Positions 1-10,400 of a DNA stretch of 64,000 nucleotides are shown here, piece after piece (the first letter of the stretch is position 1; each line of letters opens with the position of its first letter). Below the pieces are notes generated by a model. The model was given only the letters and a program-made list of their open reading frames with translations, searched no databases and was not told the DNA's origin. The stretch is from Branchiostoma floridae (Eukaryota > Chordata > Leptocardii > Amphioxiformes > Branchiostomatidae), in the NCBI RefSeq assembly GCF_000003815.2, contig NC_049986.1, positions 8,497,847 to 8,561,846 on the forward strand, read 5' to 3'. Made by a program: the position numbers and the translations under genes.

Positions 1-800
1 TTCGGTCCAGGAACGGCGGAGATGAATCACTTTGAAGATTTGACAGGAGAAAGAAGAAGAAGAAGAAGAAAGAAAGAAGAAACATTACGAATACAATATA
101 TTTCACCATACTATGTATGGCTGAAATATAACAATGGAAACAACCATACACATCTAACGTTATATATGCGGATATGCGTCTAAACTATTCTAGGACATTC
201 GACTTCCTCTCGCTTCTTGGTAATTGCATAAATGTAGCTAGCTGTATGTTTGGTTAGAGTTGGTTTATCAAAAGCTATCAGGAATATGAATTTCTCTTTA
301 CTGTTCAAGTGTCTGAAGTGGGGATATTTACTCAACACATATATAGTCAAATAGAACGCTACTATCGCTATCATACAAAGGACAATCTACAGTAAAATGA
401 ACTTCATCTTCTACTTTAATAAACTATAGAATTGGCAGATTCTTTGCTCTAGAGTAGTGTGGTTAATTTACTTATGTCTTCCTGATTCAATTCGTAATTT
501 GTGACAACTGATTCTTAGTTTTGTGATGGCAGATCTGTGTACATTGGCAATCTTATAATATTCTTCTTCGTTATAAGATTGTTTTGATACTAATGAAACG
601 GCAGTGTTCACTGAGAGCTAGTTTCCATGTCTGTCTTCCAGACTTCTACGTGGTTTACATACTTTTAACCGAAGTCAATGATTTGTCTTCCAACAAGTGT
701 GAAGTGGTCACCCGAACGTCTGCTATAATAGCACCAGTTTTACCATGTTAGTTGTTTAGCAGAAGTGAGGTGACTGTATCGCGAATCAAAACCTACTAAA
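1..800. other. Upstream flank, no gene seen
   Basis: A GAA-rich microsatellite lies at about 52-82. The rest is AT-rich with only short open frames that show no family resemblance. The N-terminal exons expected for the transporter that begins at 1318 were not found here and presumably lie left of the window. Confidence 0.5.
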
Positions 801-814
801 TCAACGCATGATCA

Positions 815-1300
815 ACAATGCTTGAAGCGATGGCCGCTCACGAAAGAAGAAAAATACATGGATATAGCAAATTTTAGCTACCGCCGAGCCATGACCAAAC
901 TAACGATCAGCGATCACCCACTGGAAATTGAAGCTGGTAGATATAACCGAACTCCTCCTGATATGATAGACTATGTATATTTTTCGATAAGAGTCTCATG
1001 TATGTAGAAAACGAAGTACACTTTGTCCTAGAGTGTTCACTGTACAACGATCTGCGAAACGCATTCGTTAATGCTGCACATGTAGATAAAAAATATGCGC
1101 AACTAACGAAGGAAGATCTGTCATCATCTAACTACGACATACTTGAAAAACTCTTTAAGTTCGTCTACACATGCTTTAAGAAGAGAGAAGAAGCACGTAA
1201 TTTGTAGTATATGTATAGCTTTCCGATTACTCCCTATGTACCAAACTGACTGCATTTAGCCCCAATGGGCCAACAAACTCCATTGTCATTGTCATTGCCT
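815..1300 (+). pseudogene. LINE 3' remnant (RT protein C-terminus plus tail)
   Basis: Two overlapping frames (822-1007 and 998-1207) together give the C-terminal tail of a LINE reverse-transcriptase polyprotein. Visible pieces are TKLTISDHPLEIEAGRYNRT, then ENEVHFVLECSLYNDLR, which resembles the C-terminal ExxxHFVLxCxxY segment of many non-LTR ORF2 proteins. The frame changes near 990-1000 and the first cysteine pair of the usual C-terminal finger is not visible, so the copy is broken. After the stop a short 3' UTR ends in two ATTGTC units at about 1283-1297, a LINE-style microsatellite tail, only about 20 bp before the transporter exon acceptor. Upstream domains are absent (5' truncated). 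Confidence 0.6.
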
Positions 1301-1317
1301 TTATACCTTGTTACCAG

Positions 1318-1442
1318 AAAATGGACAATGGTGTCCATCAACCTGCTGTCTGTCTCGGGGGCGCTGCTGATGTGGGGCTCCAAGATGCAGACGTCATTTC
1401 AGATGATCATCGTGGGGAGGACCATCATGGGGGTGCACAATG
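1318..1442 (+). CDS. GLUT-like exon 1 of window (TM3-TM4)
   Basis: The exon lies between ag (1316-1317) and gt (1443-1444), with phase 2 in and phase 1 out. It encodes KWTMVSINLLSVSGALLM and then MIIVGRTIMGVHN, matching the hydrophobic TM3, short loop and TM4 with the G-R-x-I-x-G-V signature of glucose transporters. Confidence 0.88.
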
Positions 1443-4400
1443 GTACGGTCCATCAAGTCTCACGGGTTTGGTGTGACTTTCTGTAGCCTAGTTATAGAAC
1501 ACTGAACACTAATGGAAATCTGTATTGGCGATAATGTAAAAATAGGCAAGCTCAGGGTGTCATCCGTGAACATTCCAGGTCATAAGAACTCACACCACAC
1601 AGTAGCCCGCTATCTCAAGTGTTCAAAAGTCTGATTTTTAAAAATTCCGACCAGCGGAACTCATCGCAGCTGTCAAATATGTCGCCATCTTTGCTATTCC
1701 TGACGTCATTTTAGGGACTGACCACTTCAAATTAGGGGTCGTCACAGGCCTAAAAATGAACCAAAACCTTGTTTTTTTACCTAATCTGAGCGTCTGCACC
1801 CTACACTGTCTCATCAATATGAAATTTCTCTTACATTCTTCTGCTACAAGTAAAAAATATGCTAAAATACTGTATGGACTCAATTTGGGCCTTCTGCGGC
1901 TGCGTCAATTAGGGTCATTGCCTATACCCATATACTATACGAGGCTTTATTTCCGGTAGAAGACTGTGTATCTGGTACGTCGCGTACTTGGCTGCACAAT
2001 TTTTCGGATAACTGTGTTCTGAGACCTTAAAAGTGGCTGTCACATTTAAGATTTTGTTTTTTGGACCAGGCTGTGCCATCATGGTGGTTTCAATGTACCT
2101 GGCCGAGGTGTCACCACCCAACCTGCGCGGGGCTCTGGGAACCACCCAGGGGGTCTTCCTAACCACCGGTATTCTGGTCTCCCAGATATTGGGGCTTCAG
2201 CAGATTCTTGGTAAGTGAGTGAGCATACGTGGATAATTTCATCACATTTGTGAATAGATAAATAATATAAGATCATAAATTTCTTTGATACGATCGATAC
2301 CAGGAGGTATCTACCTATAAACGCTTCCGTGGTCCTTTCGGTACCTTCCTTAAGCCCCGTTTACAATTCATGCGGACGCCGGCCGAATTTGTAGATCGGT
2401 CAGAGCTCGCCGAAAATCAACATCGCCCGAGCATCGGCTTTACTTTTTATCAAATAATCTGCACCGTTACAAATTGGACGGGGCTCGGTGTTTCCCTCCG
2501 GAAAGTTCAAGTCATTGTTTTTTCTGCTTTTTTGGTGCGCAACTGACATCACACGGAGGTTTAAATACCAACGGACGAGCTGTTAAAAGTCGCCCGAAGC
2601 CCGCGTAATCGCCCAAACGCCGGTCATACTCCGGCCGAAAATGCCCATTTGGAGCTTGCTGACAAGTCGGCCGAGCTGAATTATTGATTTGTAAAGCCGG
2701 CTTTACGGCACTGATAAATCATGACCGTGTTCGAGGGGATACGAGCTTGGTCATGTTTGGGACCGCATTCTGCCCACTGCAGCGCCACCTAGTTAATCCG
2801 GTAATTATTGTCCCGAGGAAAGTAGCATAAGTGTATCGAAACGTTTGCCATTACAGTCCTCACGGAAGTAACTTATGACACAACGTCTGATGTTTGTTCT
2901 TTTTCTAAGGAAACCCTGCCTTGTATTCAAACTAATTCGTTCAATACTAGCTTCATAGTTCTAACATCTTATTTGTTTACCATGAAAAGGAAGTGAAGAG
3001 AGATGGCCGTATCTGCTGGGTTTTTATGTCATCCCTGCTGTCCTCCAGTCCTTCTGCATGATGTTTCTTCCCGAGAGCCCAAGGTGTCTGCTCATAGATA
3101 AAGACGACCTAGAAGCTTCCAGGAGAGGTATGGAAAACACACTCTATTACCCTTGGCTTTGGTATGATAAGATGTGAGATGTTACTGGTGAATGCATGAT
3201 AATGGTGCCATTGTCATTCAAAGTGCAATATGACAAATTATATTTGTAACATAGGCTATGTCTATTATCATAAGGCCACAGCAAGTAAATTTTATGGATG
3301 ACATCAACGCGCGCATTAATTTTCGCCTGATTTCAGAAAAAAAAACAAGAATTTTTTTTCTGCAGGGATGGTCAACATGACGATAAAGTACCAAAATGAA
3401 CAAATATATTGTGTTGTAGCCTAATAAATGTACTTGTAGAAGTGACACTTGCGAGGTACTCAGGACTGTAGCTGTAAAAATGAAACTTATTGGATAGTTG
3501 TAAAAGTGACACCAATATGGAAGCCATGAGTGTGGTTACCAACTTTGCCAGTCTACCACACTATTGTCACTTTTACCACCAGTACATATATACCTGTCTT
3601 AAATACAGGAATGAATGTCTTGTTGGCTCTGATACCATGTTTTGTCCCTTTAGTTCTTTTTACAAGAGTCATCACAACTTTATGGTGCCTAATTTTGAAA
3701 ATGTAGCCATCTTGTTGTTTTTCTCACCCATCTTGTTTCTTTTCGCCCTATCGCACTATTTTTGCAGTCTGCAGAGGATGTCATCCATAAAATTTACTTG
3801 CTGTGGCCTAACTCTGAATTACTATGATTTGCGGCAATGAATAATTGGTAAAAGACAATGACCGAGAACACCAAATGGACACCACTTGGGAACGAATTGC
3901 ACTTTCATTGAATTTTCCCTTTCAGATATCGCTTACAATGCTAAAATAAGTGTTTTTTTGTGATATGGAAATTCTTAACGTACTTCAGCATTGTGTGGCT
4001 CTACATTTGACAAAATGCCCGTGCAGTTTCATAATGCATGAAACCCAAAGGAAATCCTCAAACCAGGGAGGTATGGTATGGAGGTGAGAGCACTTTCTTC
4101 ATGACCTAATGTGACACTCTATTCATGATCTTTGCCATCAGCCCTTGTGAAGCTGCAGGGAGCACACATCAACCAAGATGTCTACATGCAGGAGATGAAG
4201 ACTGAGCACGAGAACGAACTGAAGGAGCCGAAAATGAGCTTACTAACCCTGGTCAAGTCTCGTTCCCTGCGTCCTCAGCTGTTGATCTGCGTCGTGGTCT
4301 GGCTTGGGCAACAGTTTTGTGGAAGCTATGCGGTACGACGTCACCGCATGTATCTCTTAAGCTACGGGCACATCCCGCCGTACGTGCAATTTGTCAGTCC

Positions 4401-7400
4401 ATTTTTTTGGGAGGCCACGTCCGCCACGTATTCCTGAAAACGTTCAGGCCGTACAGGGCAGGCGCGTCGCCCGTACTGGTACGTTCTGGAAGCGAATCCG
4501 CAGCCCGATGGCACACAAAATTTTGCCTGCAAGTAAAGTTCTACGGCGTGTCTGTGTGCTCCAAAATCCGTCGGATTCCCTACGAGTTCGTACGGAGGCG
4601 GTACACTCCACTTACGGATCCCACATGATTGCCCACGTTTTGGTACGTAGACAGCACGTATTTGCACGTACGGCGGGTTGTGCCCTTAGTTTTAAAGCTA
4701 TGATAACTAATGGTGGACAAAATGCTTTGCACACAGCCAAGATACGTTCACACATGCCAACATTTCGATAGACCTTCTACTACCTTCCTCATGGCAATAC
4801 TGACCGCTCTTCTACTTAGTACATGTACACCTACTAGCTACAGTCCTGCAGTCCTTTAGCGTTTAGGGTTAATTGGTGTTCTCAAAAAAAAAAAAAAGAT
4901 TTGTTTTCGGGAACTCCAGCTTTCTCACTATCATTCTGGACGCGAATTGCCTTCTAGTTGGAGTATGACTATTAGAAAATACCAGACTTTATTTGGGAAA
5001 AAATAGATGTGTAACCATTTTTCTCGTCTTCCCTCAAATGATAGCATGATGCCGATTTAGGTTCTGGATGGATGTTCTTTAACTTACACAATTAACGACA
5101 TTTTTCAGATATTATACTACTCCACGTCGATCTTCCTCAGTGCGGGGGTTCCTGAGGAGTATAGTGACTACGCGACCATCGGGGTGGGCGGGATCAACGT
5201 GCTGACGACAGTTGTCTTCGTAAGACCTAATTATAACGCTAGTTCACCTTTATCTGTGGGGTGACCTTTATCCGTTGTCTTTAAAAACAGCACATTTAGG
5301 AGTTCTAAGCCTGCAGACAGTGGTTTCAAATTTGCAGTATTTTCAAAATATTCCGATTTTCTGTCGACTTCATATCCCTATTAATAAAATAAATACGTTT
5401 TTTTTTACAGACAACGAATGTAGGTTACCCTTGGATAAAGGTGAACCAGCGTTACGTCACATTTGCAAACCGGGGCCCGGTCGGTCAGCTTTCAGGAACG
5501 AAAAGTATGATATAAAAGTACACGCAAGACGTACAGAGAATAGTCGCGGGCATTATTTGTGTATATCTCAGGTATAGATTTCTATTGTTCGTTTCCACAA
5601 ACAGCCCGGTCGGGCCCCGGTAATGTGACGTTAGCCTAAGGTGGCTCGGGGGCGGAATCGTTAGAGTCCAAACTTGTTAATCTGCATCTGCCTACGATAC
5701 CCCCAAATGACCCCGGGAGGGGCAAAAGTAGGGGGGGGAGCTGAGGCTCCCGGGTTAGGGGCGGGCAGGCCCCCCGCCTGGCACGGAAGTGCTCAAGTTG
5801 GGAGCGCTACAAACCGTGCCAGGCAGGGCATTCCACTCGGGAATTGTGCGTGGGAAAAAAGAATGTTTGTAGATATCGGTGCGTGCAAATATGTGTTGAT
5901 ATTTGAAGTCGTGACTACCCCGGGTGCGCCCTTGGGCAGGCTTCAGAATATTGCTGGCGTCTATGTTAATATTATTGTTGACTACTTTATAGAAAAAGGT
6001 GAGGCGGGCGTTCCTCCTCCTTTCGGAGAGAGGGCGCCACTGCAGGTCTGAAAGCATTTGTGTCACGCTGCTAGTCTGCCGGTAGTCATTTAGGGTCACC
6101 CGGGCTGCCCTGCGCTGGACGGCCTCCACCGCCTGTATCCCTTTGTTGGTGTACGGGTCCCAGACGATGGCACTATATTCCAAGTGAGGCCGTACCAGCG
6201 CTTTGTAACAAGTGGCCTTGACCCTAGATGGACAATGGGTCAAGTTGCGCCGAATGACTCCTAGGACCTTACCAGCTTTGCTAGTGGCGTGGTTGATATG
6301 GGTGTCCCACCGCAAATCGTCGGACAGTTGTACTCCAAGATAGGGGTGGGACTTAACACCGGTAAGGGCTTCTCCACAGAGGGAGTACTGAGTTATGATG
6401 GGGTGCTTTTTACGGGTGATATGGAGGATGTGACATTTAGAGGGGTTGAACGACATGAGCCAACGATTTTGCCATTCTGTTAGCGCATCGAGGTCAGACT
6501 GCAGCCCTTGTGCGTCAGAAGGCTTGCTGATAGTTCGATAAATCAAGCAATCGTCAGCAAACAGTCGAACATGTGAGTCTACGGTATCGGGTAGGTCATT
6601 AATGTAGAGCAGGAATAGCAGAGGGCCTAACACAGTACCCTGCGGAACTCCAGAGGTGACCTTGACAGCTTTAGATGTTCCACCGTCAAAGACAACCCTC
6701 TGGGTTCTCTCCGTAAGGAAGGCCCTAAGCCAAGACTGAAGGAGGCCAGAAATACCATAGTGCTCGAGCTTGCTCAGCAGACGTTCGTGTGGCACAGTAT
6801 CGAATGCTTTGCTAAAGTCAAGCACCGCGGCATCGACCTGTTTGTTCTGGTCCATGTTCTTGGCCAGGTCTTGGAGGGTAAGCACCAGCTGGCTCTCGCA
6901 GGACAGACCCTTCCTGAAGCCGTGTTGCGCAGGGGACAGAATGCCATGAGCGTCTAGATGTTTCATCATGTGGCTGTGCACGATGTGTTCGAGCACTTTA
7001 CCACAGACCGATGTCAGAGACACCGGCCTATAGTTTGATGGCAAGGTTCTGTCCCCCTTTTTGAAGATTGGAGCGATGTTAGCTGTTCTCCAATCTTCAG
7101 GAACATCTCCCGTGGATATTGACTGGGAGAATATGACCTGTAATATTGGCGCAATTTGTTCGGCTACGGTCTTCAGGAGGCGAGGTGGTAATCCGTCTGG
7201 TCCTGTGGCCTTGCTGGGGTTAAGACAGGAGAGCTGTTTGGCTACCCCCTCCACTGTGATGTTAAGGAAGGGGATAGTTGGAGCTTTGGGTTGGCCAAGG
7301 GTAGGAACGGTGGTCTTATCCTCCCTGGTAAAGGTCGGTAAACACTGACTCAAACTGGGCCCCCAGTGCATCAGCCTTTTCTTTGGGGTCAGATGTTAGC

Positions 7401-10400
7401 ACCCCCTGATGTCTTAGGGCGGACGCACCAGTAGAGTCTTGAAGTTACGTTCGCGGCAATCTAATTTTTGCATTAGAGGAAAATGGAGTCTTCAATGTTC
7501 GTAGCTAAAACAGTATCAGCGCCGCAGTCACATAATAAAAGCACCTCCGAAAATAACTTCATCAGGTTGGTAGATCATAGGACATAAGAATTTTCTTTTT
7601 ACACAACCAGTTTTTCTCACCTGCTGACGTTTCGATGTCTGTCAGGCATCTTCCTCAGAGCTTCTAACGGGAGTTCTGCTTCTCGCCGCTATATGTAGCC
7701 GATGTAGGTGGTGCTTTTGCGGCGATAACACAATCCCAAACGTGGCTCAGCTTGTACCCCCCTTCGTCCCGGTTCATCACTGGCGTGGACTTCCTTAACC
7801 AGACTGCTTCTTTAATCCAAAAGAAAATTCTTATGTCCAATAAAAGCACCTACACCTTAACGGACTGCCAGTACGTAGTGCTCAGACAAGGGGTAGGCGG
7901 GCGGCAGATAGAACAAGCTTTTGCGCGGTAAAGAGGTCATTGCGAAAACTGCGAACATAAAACCACCGAAAAATATTGACATTTACTGTAACAATTGCAA
8001 ATGTCGTTTGTCTAGATGATGGTTGTTGACAAGGCAGGGAGGAGGGCCCTTCTTCTGTGGGGTGTCGCCATCATGGTTTTCTCACATGCTATCCTGACGG
8101 TTACCCTGGGTCTGACGGAGGTAAATGTTTTATTTTCTTTGGTTCGTTGTCTTTTTGTTCAGATCAGTAACCCGCCTCACTTATGTACCATTAACCGTCA
8201 GCGAGCCAATCAGCACCAAGGCTAGCATTCGAAGGCCAATAGGAACCTTTGTAACGTATACAGTGGGCCAATCAGCATCAAGGCTAGCACCTGAAGGTCA
8301 ATAGAGACATATCTATTGACCAATCACCAATAGGAAGCTATTCACCATATACGGCGACCAAATCAGCACCGATGCTAGTAGCTGAAGGCCAATATATTAA
8401 CCTGTGTCGCTGTCTGTTTTGTTTGTCTGCGTAACCGGTAACCACCTATTTTTGTACGCGTGCAATTACGAGCTGCGTAAAGCTAAGGGCACAACCCGCC
8501 GGACGTGAAATTTGTCCGTACGTTTTTCTGTGAGGCCACGTCCGCCACGTATTTCTGAAAACGTTCAAGCTGTACAAGGCCGGCGCGTCGCCATTACTGG
8601 CACGTACGGGGGGCGAATCCGCAGCCCAGTGGCACACAGAGTTTTGCCTCCGCAAAGTTCTACGGCGTGTCTGCGTGCTCCAAAATCTGTCGCATTCCCT
8701 TCGAGTTCGTGCGGAGGCGGTACTTAACACTTACGGATCCCAAAAGATTGCCCACGTTTTGACAGGTAGACAGCACGTATTTGCACGTACGGCGGGTTGT
8801 ACCAACTTTCTGTTATCTACATTTGCGTCTTTGACGGTTCGCTTAGAACCTGTTCTGCGAGTGCGGCTGTCAGCAGGGTCGGTGGCCGACCGGAGTCTTA
8901 GATTCTGCTGGTGCCTGTATTCTTCCCAATGCAACAGGTATGAAGAACGAAAAGTTTGAAAACGATGACATGACAAACTTGGACGTTAGAGTCGAACTGG
9001 GGAATCAAAGCTCGACAGGCAATACGCCTTACCACTTATTGGCAGTATGCTCAAATTCGAAGACCTGTATCTGTTTATCTTCGAACGTATGTCTGTCAAA
9101 AGCATGATATTCTTATCATAAAATATCATGATTTATGAAGAAGGCCTCGTTCGTAATGCAAATTTCGTCTTTTAATCAGCATAATATGCATCTTATTGTG
9201 TTGAAATCTATCCAAGTAAATGTACCTACCAGCCAATAATGATCACATTTATCTTAATTGAAAATGACGACAACATCATTGCCCTGTGTCCTCTTACCCA
9301 AGGCCTATATTTATCATATTTTATTTTCACGACAGGTGATCCAAACGCCACGATGTCCGCTGCTGCTCCTTTCGTGAACCCGTACCAGTGGATCTCCTAT
9401 CTCAGCATTGTTTTTGCAATCGTCTGCATCATCGCCTTCGCCATTGGACCAGGTACAATCAGTTCAAACCGGTATAGTGTCGCGAAATGAGACATTAAAC
9501 CGTACAATGGCTTAAGGTTGTGGGACCGCGTAGCGCAGCGGGACCGTATTCGGGCCGTGACCGAGAGGTTGCGGGTTCAAATCCGGCTGCCGTGTTACCA
9601 ATCTTGTGCCCTTGGGAAAGGCACTTTACACGACTTTCCCCACTTTACTCAGGTGAAAATGAGTACTTAGCTTCGGCTAGGGCCGTCCCTGGATGTCCAA
9701 ATGGAGGTCTCGTGTCTGGGGAGAGCCATACCCCAGGCACGTTAAAGAACCCCCACACGTGCGATGGTGCGGTGTGCGATGGTACAAAATACTTCCGTCT
9801 AGAATTGGTGATTCTCTACAAATCACCCGGACTCCAGGAATAATAGTGACGTATCAGTCACTAATGGAGATCTGTATAACCAAACCAAACCAAACCTGTT
9901 ATTTGGCGTATCTTATCACCTGGATGTCTAAATCCCAAAGACGTTTCAGCAAGAAAGTTATGGGGAAATTCCTTGATATCTGAAAATAGTCTTCTTCCAT
10001 GCCTGTTGATCTCAATGCGTGGGAACATATTGGGTACATTTCTCGAATACCTTATAGTACAGTGGAAGCCGCTTAATTGCACACCCAATTTACCAGTGAA
10101 TCCCGTGCAATTATCTGGCGTGTGCGATAATGCGAAGTTACCCAGTTGGACCGCACCGCCACGGGATTTTGGGATTCCGTGCAATTGACCGAAGTGTGCG
10201 TTTATCCGACGTGCAATTAACTGGCTTCCACTGTATATCGTTTCTGTTGTTTCCCTGGTGACACATGCATAGTACAGCTTCTATGAACAGACCCAAAATT
10301 CAACTGTAATACTACATGTAATAGTTCTTAGTCTTTAGTATCCCATCATGGGATTTGCTGCATTTAGCCCATATGGACAGGAACATGCAAATAAAGATCA

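Noticed and set aside
2988-2998. Alternative acceptors for GLUT-like exon 3
   Set aside because: AG at 2992-2993 and 2997-2998 were considered; the AG at 2988-2989 best restores the conserved G-x-E-x-R-W-P wording in phase.
4317-4771. Overlapping open frames of 101-126 codons on both strands in intron 4
   Set aside because: They fall in the CG-rich GGGCACA MITE, which recurs at 8487 with the frames broken. Open because stops are rare in CG-rich DNA.
5674-7348. Plus-strand frames of 60-125 codons (5674, 6289, 6760, 7061)
   Set aside because: Shadows of the minus-strand LINE reverse transcriptase.
8206-8400. CCAAT-box promoter
   Set aside because: The CCAAT words recur as part of a tandem repeat within an intron, without a start region next to them.
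9520-9843. 107-codon plus frame and a possible tRNA gene
   Set aside because: The A-box and B-box belong to a SINE head followed by a long body and ACCAA tail; the frame has no protein resemblance.
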